NCBI GenBank assembly: GCA_035378685.1
Contig: DAOSUL010000006.1
Location: 1-64,000 of the forward strand
Reading direction: 5' to 3'
Length of the DNA: 64,000 nt
Source: DTU013 sp029778665
Lineage (GTDB): Bacteria > Bacillota > Clostridia > Acetivibrionales > DTU013
The notes beneath the pieces were generated by a model that made no database searches, was not told where the DNA came from, and saw only the letters and a list, made by a program, of their open reading frames with translations. A program made the translations under genes and the position numbers. This document shows, one piece after another, positions 25,200 to 33,401 of the stretch; positions within the stretch are counted from its first letter, which is position 1, and each line of letters begins with the position of its first letter.

Positions 25200-26003
25200 T
25201 TAAGCTCTGTTTTTCAACTCCTCAAATACATCAGACAAGGTCATGCCCCTCTCGGCAAGAAGGACCATCACATGGTAAAAAAGGTCTGCCAGTTCTGCCT
25301 TTATTTCCGAAGGCGAACTGTTCTTCGACGCGATTATCACCTCGCCTGCCTCTTCTCCGATCTTCTTGAGTATTTTGTCGAGGCCCTTCATGAACAGGTA
25401 ACTGGTGTAGGATCCTTCCTTCGGATTTGCCTTCCTGTCGAGGATGACGCCGAATACTTCATCCAGTATTTCAGGGCCTGCCTTGACAGTCTTGCCGTCA
25501 CTGCTGTTTTCTCTGCGGTTCACTGTTCCGGCCGCCATTGTACTGCTGCCCGGTACCGAACCAATGGTACCGGCACGGACTTCCGCATCCGCCATGCTGC
25601 CGCCGGTTCCCGCGCCGGTTTCAATACTGCCCTGGCTTTCCGTTATCGCTGCCGCACCGATGATTTCACCGGGCGCTGATACGTCAAACTTTGTGAAAAA
25701 ACAGGAATGATGCCCTGTATGGCAGGCAGCGCCGGTCTGTTCGACTTTCATCAGCAGTGCGTCTCCGTCACAGTCGATGCTGATGTTCCTGACTTTCTGG
25801 AAGTGGCCTGAAGTCTCCCCTTTCAGCCACAGCTTCTGCCTGCTCCTGCTGTAGTAATGAGCCAGTCCGGTCCTTATAGTCTCCTTCAGCGACTCTTCAT
25901 TCATGTACGCCAGCATCAGCACCTCATCAGTCCTGGTATCCTGTGCGATCACAGGAACGAGGCCGTCCTGGTTGAATTTCACCTTATCAAGAATGCCATC
26001 CAT
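25200..26003 (-). CDS. hisIE: Bifunctional phosphoribosyl-AMP cyclohydrolase / phosphoribosyl-ATP pyrophosphatase
   Basis: HisIE performs steps 2 and 3 of histidine synthesis. Residues 1-107 are HisI, with metal and active-site motifs (GETSGHFQKV, DCDGDALL, CHTGHHSCF). Residues 178-267 are HisE (GSYTSYLF, KKIGEEAGEVIIA, ELADLFYHVMVLL). The 70 residues between them (108-177) are Gly/Ala/Ser/Thr-rich and look disordered; most HisIE fusions have only a short joint here, so the protein is about 60 residues longer than usual. It starts 1 bp after the hisF stop. Confidence 0.93.
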   Translation of the reverse strand: MDGILDKVKFNQDGLVPVIAQDTRTDEVLMLAYMNEESLKETIRTGLAHYYSRSRQKLWLKGETSGHFQKVRNISIDCDGDALLMKVEQTGAACHTGHHSCFFTKFDVSAPGEIIGAAAITESQGSIETGAGTGGSMADAEVRAGTIGSVPGSSTMAAGTVNRRENSSDGKTVKAGPEILDEVFGVILDRKANPKEGSYTSYLFMKGLDKILKKIGEEAGEVIIASKNSSPSEIKAELADLFYHVMVLLAERGMTLSDVFEELKNRA

Positions 26004-26004
26004 T

Positions 26005-26766
26005 TCAAACCCTCACTTCTATGCCTTTTTCTTTCAGCCAGAGCTTCAGCTCATGTATATCGATCTCCCTGAAATGGAACAGCGATGCCGCGAGCGCCGC
26101 GTCGGCCTTCCCTTCGGTCAGTGCTTCGTAAAAGTGCTCTTTCGCGCCCGCACCGCCCGATGCCGTCACCGGTATACCCGCGCTTTCCGCGACCGCCCTG
26201 GTCAGTTCGATGTCAAATCCGTCCCTTGTACCATCGCGGTCCATGCTTGTCAGAAGTATCTCCCCTGCGCCGAGTTCCGCCGCCCGGATGCTCCATTCGA
26301 CCACATCCAGACCGGTGTTGATGCGGCCTCCATTGATATACACGTCCCAGCCGCTTCCGTCCCCGCGCCTCTTTGCATCGATGGCAACCACCACGCGGTT
26401 GCTTCCGAATCGTTCGGCCGCCTCTGATATCAGTTCCGGCTTCTTCACGGCGGCGGAATTTACAGACACCTTGTCCGCGCCGGCTCTGAAAATCCTGTCG
26501 ATATCCTCACAGGTCCTGATGCCGCCCCCCACGGTAAATGGGATCGAAATACGCCCGGCCACGCTCCGGACCACATCGGCGATGGTGTCACGGCCTTCCG
26601 CTGATGCCGTAATGTCAAGCAGCACAAGTTCGTCCGCGCCGGCTTTTTCGTAGAACGACGCGTTCTCCGCCGGGTCCCCGGCATCCCTGAAATTGACGAA
26701 GTTGACTCCTTTGACGACCCGTCCGCCGATCACGTCAAGACATGGAATTATTCTCTTCTTGCCCAT
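26005..26766 (-). CDS. hisF: Imidazole glycerol phosphate synthase subunit HisF
   Basis: HisF is the cyclase barrel that joins ammonia to PRFAR, releasing IGP and AICAR. The 253-aa TIM barrel begins MGKKRIIPCLDVIGGRVVKG, with catalytic Asp in PCLDV and in LTSMDRDGT. Ammonia normally comes through the barrel from HisH, whose gene is missing from this operon. hisIE follows with 1 bp spacing. Confidence 0.96.
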   Translation of the reverse strand: MGKKRIIPCLDVIGGRVVKGVNFVNFRDAGDPAENASFYEKAGADELVLLDITASAEGRDTIADVVRSVAGRISIPFTVGGGIRTCEDIDRIFRAGADKVSVNSAAVKKPELISEAAERFGSNRVVVAIDAKRRGDGSGWDVYINGGRINTGLDVVEWSIRAAELGAGEILLTSMDRDGTRDGFDIELTRAVAESAGIPVTASGGAGAKEHFYEALTEGKADAALAASLFHFREIDIHELKLWLKEKGIEVRV

Positions 26767-26938
26767 ATTTGACCACTCTCACGCTTAAATTTCATTATTG
26801 GTTCCTAAAAGTTCAGTGAAGATTCCCAATGCCGGTTCCTTGTCCCGGCGTTTCCATGCAACGCTTCCTTTTAACAAGCAGCTGCTTCAGTTTCCCGTCC
26901 GCTTCCGGTCCACAGCTGCACAGGCCGGCCGGTCCGGT

Positions 26939-27652
26939 TCACTTTGCCGCCCCGATGGCTTCCTTCAGGTCAATATTCCCCGTATATAGCGCCTTTCCGA
27001 CTATTGACCCTGCAACCCCGATGTTTTTCAGGTCCCTGATGTCCTGAAGGCTTGTGACTCCGCCGGATGCGATCACTTCGATACCGACGGACTTCACCAT
27101 CTCTTCCATCGCCTTGAGATTCGGGCCTTTGAGCATGCCGTCCCTGGATATGTCCGTATATATTATCACCGTGGCCCCAAGCTCCTCCATCTTCCTGGCA
27201 AATTCGACCGCGCTGAACCTGCTGGTCCTGGCCCATCCTTCCGTTGCGACGAAGCCATCTTTTGCGTCGACGGCCACGGCAAACCTGCCGCTGAACATTT
27301 CGGCAGCCCTCTTCACCAACATCGGATCATTTACTGCGGAAGTGCCTAGTATGACCCTCTTTACGCCTTTCCCCAGCAGAATCTCCATCGTCTCCGTGGT
27401 CCGTATGCCTCCGCCCGTCTGGACGGGTATCCCCACAGCAGCAGCTATCCTGCTTATCACATCCGCATTCTGCGGACTTCCCAGCCTAGCCCCGTCCAGG
27501 TCCACCACGTGGAGATACTGCGCCCCGGCCATTTCGAAACTGCGGGCCATTTCAACCGGATCGTCGGAATATACCGTAACATCGTCGAACCTTCCCTGGG
27601 CCAGCCTTACACATTTCCCATCCTTTATATCTATTGCGGGATATATCACCAT
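26939..27652 (-). CDS. hisA: ProFAR isomerase (HisA)
   Basis: HisA converts ProFAR to PRFAR. The 237-aa TIM barrel has the start MVIYPAIDIKDGKCVRLAQG with catalytic Asp8, the second catalytic Asp in IIYTDISRDGML, and phosphate-binding GGGIRT. A 172-bp spacer with no gene separates it from hisF, wider than elsewhere in the operon. Confidence 0.96.
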   Translation of the reverse strand: MVIYPAIDIKDGKCVRLAQGRFDDVTVYSDDPVEMARSFEMAGAQYLHVVDLDGARLGSPQNADVISRIAAAVGIPVQTGGGIRTTETMEILLGKGVKRVILGTSAVNDPMLVKRAAEMFSGRFAVAVDAKDGFVATEGWARTSRFSAVEFARKMEELGATVIIYTDISRDGMLKGPNLKAMEEMVKSVGIEVIASGGVTSLQDIRDLKNIGVAGSIVGKALYTGNIDLKEAIGAAK

Positions 27653-27741
27653 ATCGTCACCACTCCGATCTCAAACAGTAAAAATCATCCGCCACAACTG
27701 CCGCGGCGTACATCCGGCGCACACAGCAGGCAGCAGGCTGA

Positions 27742-28329
27742 TCACAGCACTCCCTTGGTCGACATGACGCCTTTTATCCGGTCATCTGTCCGCGTCGCCT
27801 CGTCAAGGGCTCTCCCAAAAGCTTTGAATATTGCCTCGCATATGTGGTGGTTGCTGCTGCCGTACGGAACATTGATATGTATGTTCATGCAGGCGTTGGA
27901 GGACACCGCCCTGAAAAATTCCTCTATCAGTCCGGTCTCGATATTCCCGACGGATTCGCCGCTGAACTTAACATTGAACACTAGAAAAGGCCGCCCGCCA
28001 AGGTCCACGTTGACCATCGCCAGCGCTTCGTCCATGGGAACGCTGGCCGAGCCGTACCTCCTTATGGATTCCTTGCTGCCCAGTGCCTGCTTCAGCGCCT
28101 GCCCGAAGACGATGCCGATATCCTCCACCGTATGGTGGGCGTCCACATCAAGGTCTCCTTCCGCCCTGATCTCAAGGTCCATCAGACTGTGCTTCGAAAG
28201 CAGCGCCAGCATGTGGTCGAAGAAGCCTATTCCCGTTTCCGTCACATACGCTCCGCTGCCATCCACGTCCAGCTTCAGCCTTATATCGGTTTCAGCAGTC
28301 TTCCTGCTCAGTTCAGTTTTCCTGGCCAT
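27742..28329 (-). CDS. hisB: Imidazoleglycerol-phosphate dehydratase
   Basis: The 195-aa monofunctional enzyme dehydrates IGP. It has the two pseudo-repeat metal motifs: GFFDHMLALLSKHSLMD with DVDAHHTVEDIGI, and SSNHHICEAIFKAFGRAL. It lies 66 bp after hisC and 89 bp before hisA; hisH usually occupies that second junction in related operons and is not there. Confidence 0.97.
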   Translation of the reverse strand: MARKTELSRKTAETDIRLKLDVDGSGAYVTETGIGFFDHMLALLSKHSLMDLEIRAEGDLDVDAHHTVEDIGIVFGQALKQALGSKESIRRYGSASVPMDEALAMVNVDLGGRPFLVFNVKFSGESVGNIETGLIEEFFRAVSSNACMNIHINVPYGSSNHHICEAIFKAFGRALDEATRTDDRIKGVMSTKGVL

Positions 28330-28395
28330 TCAAATACCCCCGTTTTATGTATCTCACAGTTCTGCAGCCTGCAGAACATAGCGGCAAAAATACAA

Positions 28396-29448
28396 TTACA
28401 GTATCCTGTCCAGCACTTCGACGACAGTCCTCATTTCCTCGTCTGTGCCGATGGTGATGCGCAGATGGTTGTCGATCTGCGGCTTTTTGAAATACCTTAC
28501 GAGTATGCGGTTCTCCCTGAGCCTGTGGTAGAGTTCCCCGGCATGTACACGGCTGTGGCTTGCGAAAACGAAATTGGCAGATGAGTCCGGTACGCTGAAA
28601 CCACGTTTCCTCAGCTCGGCTGTGAACCATTCCCTTGTTTTTATGATCCTGCCGATGACATCCCTGTAATATTCCTCATCCTCCAGCGCGGCAATGCCGG
28701 CCGTCAGCGCCAGCCTGTCCATGGTGTATGAGTTGAATGAATTCTTGATGCGTTCGATCGCCCGTATCAGCCCGCTGTCGCCGAAGGCGAGGCCTATCCG
28801 CATACCGGCGAGTGCCCGGGATTTTGAAAACGTATGTATCACAAGGAGGTTCGGGTACTCATTTATCAGGCCGACGGCTGACTCCCCGCCGAAATCCACG
28901 TATGCTTCATCGACTATGACGACCGCTTCGGGGTTGCCGTCCAGTATGCTGCGTATCGCGGACAACGGCAGCGCCCTGCCGGTCGGCGCATTGGGATTCG
29001 CGATCACGACCCCGCCGCTGCTCTTCATCAGTTCAGGCCGTATGTTGAACCCCGGATCCAGTGGAACGGTGGCATAGTCAAGCCCGAACAACTGCGCATA
29101 CACAGGATAAAACGAATAAGTAATTTCAGGGAACACGATGGTCCTGTCCGGATCGAAAAATGCCATGAACGAGAATGCCAGCACTTCATCGGACCCGTTG
29201 CCTGCAAATACCTGGTCCTTTTTCACACCGTACCTTTCAGCGACTGCGCTGATAAACGCATCACAGGTCGGGTCGGGGTAAAGCCTCAGGTTTTCGCCGG
29301 CAGCCCGCCTGACCGCATCCAGCACCTTCGGCGACGGTCCGTACGGGTTCTCGTTCGTGTTCAGCTTTATGTAACTCCCGTCCCCGGGCTGCTCGCCGGG
29401 AACATAGGGTTCAAGTTTCCTTGCAAGCCTGCTCCAGTATCTTCCCAT
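28396..29448 (-). CDS. hisC: Histidinol-phosphate aminotransferase
   Basis: This PLP enzyme transaminates imidazole acetol phosphate. The 350-aa protein has KLNTNENPYGPSPKV, the PNAPTGRALP segment, VIVDEAYVDFGG, and the PLP lysine in HTFSKSRALAGMRIG. The ATG at 29448 follows AAAGGGAGC; a GTG 18 bases upstream overlaps that site. Confidence 0.96.
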   Translation of the reverse strand: MGRYWSRLARKLEPYVPGEQPGDGSYIKLNTNENPYGPSPKVLDAVRRAAGENLRLYPDPTCDAFISAVAERYGVKKDQVFAGNGSDEVLAFSFMAFFDPDRTIVFPEITYSFYPVYAQLFGLDYATVPLDPGFNIRPELMKSSGGVVIANPNAPTGRALPLSAIRSILDGNPEAVVIVDEAYVDFGGESAVGLINEYPNLLVIHTFSKSRALAGMRIGLAFGDSGLIRAIERIKNSFNSYTMDRLALTAGIAALEDEEYYRDVIGRIIKTREWFTAELRKRGFSVPDSSANFVFASHSRVHAGELYHRLRENRILVRYFKKPQIDNHLRITIGTDEEMRTVVEVLDRIL

Positions 29449-29608
29449 GCTTTTGCTCCCTTTCACTTATAGGTTCCCGTACTGCCACGATACATCCCCG
29501 GTATCCTGCAGTCAGTATACCGCAGGTATCTGCTGGGATTTTCGCACAATATCCTCGTGGGTTTTCTCGTTCCTCATTTCTTAAAATTCATCAGGCATTT
29601 TTCTGAAA

Positions 29609-30904
29609 TCATTTTTGAAAGCGCACCCTAATAGCGTTTGCATGCCCGTCCAGCCCTTCATACTCCGCAAATCCTGTCACCGTATCCTTCGCCTTCTCCA
29701 GGGCATTTTTCGTATATGATATCACGCTGGATTTCTTTACAAAATCATCCACGCTCAAAGGTGAAAAGAATCTTGCGGTACCTCCGGTCGGCAGCACATG
29801 GTTGGGCCCGGCATAGTAATCGCCCAGCGGCTCGGGCGACCAGTTCCCGAGGAAAACGGCCCCGGCGTTCCTGACGTACGCAAGGCGGCTGAACGGATCC
29901 TCAACGCACAGTTCCAGGTGTTCGGGCGCGATGCGGTTTACGATATCCATCGCCTCATCCAGGTCGCCGACTATTATGGCAGCGCCGTATGCCGACAGCG
30001 AACTGTCCAGGATCTCCTTCCGTGAGAGCCTCCAGTATTGGGCCTCCATCTCCCTGCATACTGCCAGAGCAAGGTCCATCGAGGCCGTAACGAGGACCGC
30101 GGCGGAAAGGACGTCGTGCTCAGCCTGCGAAAGCAAGTCTGCAGCGACGAAAGCGGGATTTGCCGTCTCATCGGCAACAACCATGATCTCGCTCGGCCCG
30201 GCGAACATATCTATGCCGCAATAGCCGTAAGCAAGCCTCTTGGCCGTGGCCACGTATATATTGCCGGGCCCGGCTATTTTATCGACCTTAGGTACTGTCT
30301 CCGTGCCGAAGGCCATCGCTGCGATGGCCTGGGCGCCGCCTATCCTGTAGATATCGGTCACTCCAGCCTCCATCGCTGCAACGAGTGCGGCAGGATCCAC
30401 GCTGCCGTCGGGGCGCGGAGGCGTTGCCATTATGATCTTCTCCACTCCCGCGACTTTCGCAGGCAGGGCGTTCATAAGCACCGAAGACGTCAGCACCGCC
30501 GTGCCCCCCGGGACATAGATCCCCACGGTCCCAAGAGGCCTGATGAGCTGTCCCAGCAGTATTCCGTCTTCCCCGGTGGTGAACCAGGAGTTCATCTTCT
30601 GCCTTTCATGGAAAGCCTCGATGTTTGCCCTGCATTTCCTGATTATTTCAAACAGCTTCTGATCTATGGATCCATAGGCCTCTTCGATCTCTCTCCCCGA
30701 TACCCGCATGGACGAGGCATCCAGGTCCACCCCGTCGAATTCCCGCGTATATTCAAGGACTGCCCTGTCACCGTTTTTCCTGACATTTTCAAGTATCTCA
30801 AGCACCTTTCCGACCACATCCTGCCTGCCGACACTTTCCCTGTCCGCAAGCCTTTCGAAAAGGTCCGAATCTTTCCCCTGTCTAAGGTCTATGATTCTCA
30901 GCAT
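29609..30904 (-). CDS. hisD: Histidinol dehydrogenase
   Basis: HisD oxidises histidinol to histidine in two NAD+ steps, with Zn2+. The 431-aa protein has the GPSEIMVVAD and AEHDVLSAAVLVT motifs and the C-terminal GPNHVLPTGGTARF. A good AGAGGGGG ribosome-binding site precedes the ATG. A 160-bp gene-free gap separates it from hisC. Confidence 0.97.
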   Translation of the reverse strand: MLRIIDLRQGKDSDLFERLADRESVGRQDVVGKVLEILENVRKNGDRAVLEYTREFDGVDLDASSMRVSGREIEEAYGSIDQKLFEIIRKCRANIEAFHERQKMNSWFTTGEDGILLGQLIRPLGTVGIYVPGGTAVLTSSVLMNALPAKVAGVEKIIMATPPRPDGSVDPAALVAAMEAGVTDIYRIGGAQAIAAMAFGTETVPKVDKIAGPGNIYVATAKRLAYGYCGIDMFAGPSEIMVVADETANPAFVAADLLSQAEHDVLSAAVLVTASMDLALAVCREMEAQYWRLSRKEILDSSLSAYGAAIIVGDLDEAMDIVNRIAPEHLELCVEDPFSRLAYVRNAGAVFLGNWSPEPLGDYYAGPNHVLPTGGTARFFSPLSVDDFVKKSSVISYTKNALEKAKDTVTGFAEYEGLDGHANAIRVRFQK

Positions 30905-31007
30905 TGAATTACCCCCTCTCCGGTTTACTGCCGCACCGGGCCAGACCGCATTTCTGCCAGGATACCGGAACCCCCGGCTGAAAAGTCAACTGCGCCTTCC
31001 GGTCCCA

Positions 31008-31670
31008 TTACCTGCCTTTTTCGGCTTCGTGTCTGTTCTCAAGCTGCTTCCTCAGCCCTTCGACTATCCTGTATATCCTTTCGCTCTCCATTTTCGCGCT
31101 TACCCTGTTTACGACAAGCCTTGCGCTTATGTCGGCTATGGTATCCAGTACGACCAGCCCGTTTTCCTTCAGTGTCCTGCCGGTTTCCACCAGGTCCACT
31201 ATAACCTCGGCGAGTCCCACCAGCGGCGCCAGTTCCACAGAACCGCTGAGCTTTATCACTTCGATGGACTCACGCCGTTTGTGTTCGAAGTATTCCCTCG
31301 CGATACGCGGATACTTGGTCGCGACCCTTTTGTTGTTGAGGCTGTCGAGCTTCCCTGCCAGTTCCGCAGGGCCCGCCACCACCATTTTGCAGGCGGCGAA
31401 TCCCAGGTCCAGCACCTCGTACAGGTGCCTGCCCTCTTCAAGCAGCGTGTCCTTGCCGACTATCCCCATGTCTGCCGCTCCGTATTCTACGTATGTGGGG
31501 ACATCGGCGGGCTTCACCAGGAAAAACCTGATCCTGTTCGATTCGTCGGTGAAAATCAGCTTCCTTGACCCGGCCTTGTACTCCGAACAGTCGATCCCGA
31601 TCTTCTCCAGCATTTCCACGGCGGCATCGGTAAGTCTCCCTTTGGACATCGCAATCGAAAGGTACCGCAT
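31008..31670 (-). CDS. hisG: ATP phosphoribosyltransferase, short form
   Basis: The 220-aa catalytic subunit performs the committed step of histidine synthesis. The short form lacks the C-terminal ACT regulatory domain and needs HisZ, encoded directly upstream. It starts MRYLSIAMSKGRLTDAAVEML and contains DMGIVGKDTL and the PRPP loop ELAPLVGLAEVIVDLVETG. The ATG at 31670 is preferred to a GTG nine bases upstream that overlaps the ribosome-binding site. It starts 5 bp after the hisZ stop. Confidence 0.95.
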   Translation of the reverse strand: MRYLSIAMSKGRLTDAAVEMLEKIGIDCSEYKAGSRKLIFTDESNRIRFFLVKPADVPTYVEYGAADMGIVGKDTLLEEGRHLYEVLDLGFAACKMVVAGPAELAGKLDSLNNKRVATKYPRIAREYFEHKRRESIEVIKLSGSVELAPLVGLAEVIVDLVETGRTLKENGLVVLDTIADISARLVVNRVSAKMESERIYRIVEGLRKQLENRHEAEKGR

Positions 31671-31675
31671 ACTGT

Positions 31676-32932
31676 TCACCTCTTAAGCAACTCGCTGATT
31701 TTTACCCTGACCGTCTCACCCGTCTGCACATAATGGATCTCGACATTGTCGTCGTCCAGGATGCTTATGACGCCGCCTATGTTTTTTTCGGCAGCATACC
31801 TGACAGCCTCCCGGACGGTCATGTTGGATACGTCCAGTTCAACGGCCAGCCCCTGTTTCCTCAGGACAGAACACAGTTCAAACGCCGCAGTCCGGCCTTC
31901 CCTGTGATAATGCACGAATGTGTCCGTGACTGGTTTTTCTGCCGGGATTCTCTGCCTCTGGAGTGCCATCATTACCAAATTAACGCCCAGCGTGAAACCT
32001 GTAGCCGGACAGTCCATCCCGAACTCGCCGGCAAGCCTGTCATACCTGCTGCCTGCAAGTATCGGGAAACCCACGCCGTAAGTGAAACCCCTGAATATGA
32101 CGCCGGTATCATATGTCAGGTCCCTCAGCATCCCAAGGTCTACGGATATGTACTGTGAATGCCCGTAATCGTCAAGTATCTCAAGTATCTGGCTGATATT
32201 GTCCAGGGCGGCTTTTGACTTGTCGTTCAGGTTATAGGAACGGGCTTTCTCTATCACGTCGGATGACCCGAAGAACCGCGGCAGATCAAAAATCAGATGT
32301 TTCAGGTCGTCACTGATACTTGTGCGTTTCAGGAATTCGCCGAGTCCCACGGTGTCCTTCCTGTAAATAAGCATCCTGATCTGCGATACTTCCTCCTCGG
32401 AAAGCCCCGTCTCTTCCATGAGCCCGTTGAAAAATTCCACCTGTCCGATGTCTATCTGGAAATTTTCAAGACCGCTCGTCTTTAGTGCCTGTATGGCTAT
32501 AGAGATGACTTCCGCATCCGACTCCGGCGTGTTCACTCCGAATATCTCCACGCCTGCCTGCGTGAATTCGTTCTGCTTGCCTCCGCCGTATTCATTGTAA
32601 CGGTATACGTTGCCTATGTATGAAAATCGAAGCGGGTAAACTGCGTCCCTGAATTTCGTGGCTGTTATCCTTGCGACGGGTACCGTGATGTCAGGCCTCA
32701 GTACAAGTATCCTCCCCTGCTGGTCGAAGAACTTGAACATGTTTTCCTGCATAATGCCGCTGCCCTCGGATGCAAACACATCATAGAACTCGATGGCAGG
32801 CGGTTCGACCTCCTTGAACCCGTAGCTCCTGAAAAGCGTCCTCAGCCTGTGTTCCAGTTCCCTTTTCTGGTAACAGTCATCGCAAAGGATGTCCTGAACG
32901 CCGTCAGGCGTATATATTTTCCATTTGGACAA
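31676..32932 (-). CDS. hisZ: ATP phosphoribosyltransferase regulatory subunit HisZ
   Basis: HisZ is a HisRS-like protein without tRNA ligase activity that activates short HisG and mediates feedback by histidine. The 418-aa product opens KWKIYTPDGVQDILCDDC and has class II aaRS motifs (RPDITVPVARI, FSYIGNVYRY, QAGVEIFG). I chose the TTG at 32932, 8-9 nt after a GGGGGG site; a GTG nine bases upstream is in frame but touches that site. It is the first gene of the his operon. Confidence 0.93.
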   Translation of the reverse strand: MSKWKIYTPDGVQDILCDDCYQKRELEHRLRTLFRSYGFKEVEPPAIEFYDVFASEGSGIMQENMFKFFDQQGRILVLRPDITVPVARITATKFRDAVYPLRFSYIGNVYRYNEYGGGKQNEFTQAGVEIFGVNTPESDAEVISIAIQALKTSGLENFQIDIGQVEFFNGLMEETGLSEEEVSQIRMLIYRKDTVGLGEFLKRTSISDDLKHLIFDLPRFFGSSDVIEKARSYNLNDKSKAALDNISQILEILDDYGHSQYISVDLGMLRDLTYDTGVIFRGFTYGVGFPILAGSRYDRLAGEFGMDCPATGFTLGVNLVMMALQRQRIPAEKPVTDTFVHYHREGRTAAFELCSVLRKQGLAVELDVSNMTVREAVRYAAEKNIGGVISILDDDNVEIHYVQTGETVRVKISELLKR

Positions 32933-33080
32933 GCCGGGCACCCCCCTGTACCGCGGTCTGCACTTCCGCAGTGTCCTGGTCCCCTGAAAAGCAAGGGCAC
33001 AGGGCTGCGGGCAGCCTGACTCCGCGCCATATGCTTCATTGCTTTATCATGCTAAATTGATAAATAAATGAATTGAGAAT

Positions 33081-33109
33081 ATTATAAAATATGGAAATCG
33101 ATTTGTCAA
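33081..33109 (-). promoter_or_regulatory. Consensus sigma-A promoter of the his operon
   Basis: Perfect TTGACA (33104-33109), 17-bp spacer, perfect TATAAT (33081-33086) on the minus strand. The predicted leader to hisZ is about 140 nt and GC-rich. The -35 box begins only 7 bp past the stop of the small upstream gene. Confidence 0.9.
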
Positions 33110-33116
33110 TATTTTT

Positions 33117-33311
33117 TTAGTCGAGGTGCAGTTCGGATGCAATGATGTCGAGATGGTTCCCCGAACATCCGCTTCCGTTCCAGTGGATGCAGTCTCTGCA
33201 GGAAATGCTTTCCGGATGGTTCATGCTTCCGGCGGAATGCCTGTAGCCCAGGTGTCTGCATGACCTTGCTACCGCAGCAAGGCTTTCTTCACTGTAATCA
33301 TAGATATCCAT
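33117..33311 (-). CDS. Small Cys-rich protein, conserved-looking
   Basis: The 64-aa protein has four cysteines (C18, C38, C41, C49), including CRDC, and the phrases CRHLGYRHSAGSM and HPESISCRDCIHW. A small zinc-binding or redox fold is possible. A strong GGAGGT site 6 nt before the ATG supports real translation. It sits between pcrA (90 bp upstream) and the his promoter. I do not recognise a named family and cannot assign a function. Confidence 0.7.
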   Translation of the reverse strand: MDIYDYSEESLAAVARSCRHLGYRHSAGSMNHPESISCRDCIHWNGSGCSGNHLDIIASELHLD

Positions 33312-33401
33312 ATGGTACCTCCGGACAAGATACAGTACCGGAAAACCCGGTACCTTGTTACACTGTATTATTTGCAGATCACCCGGATGATATACCGGAA
33401 G

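Noticed and set aside
26767..26938. Remnant of hisH between hisA and hisF
   Set aside because: No frame shows glutamine amidotransferase motifs, and the 172-bp spacer is too short for more than a trace.
32945..33075. T-box riboswitch in the hisZ leader (ACCGCGG string near 32955)
   Set aside because: The surrounding bases read GTGCAGACCGCGG, not GGTGGNACCGCGG. The leader is only about 140 nt, with no specifier stem or terminator T-run.
33335..33353. GTACCGG/CCGGTAC hairpin as pcrA terminator
   Set aside because: A 7-bp stem without a T-run, located close to the start of the small Cys-rich gene; evidence is insufficient.
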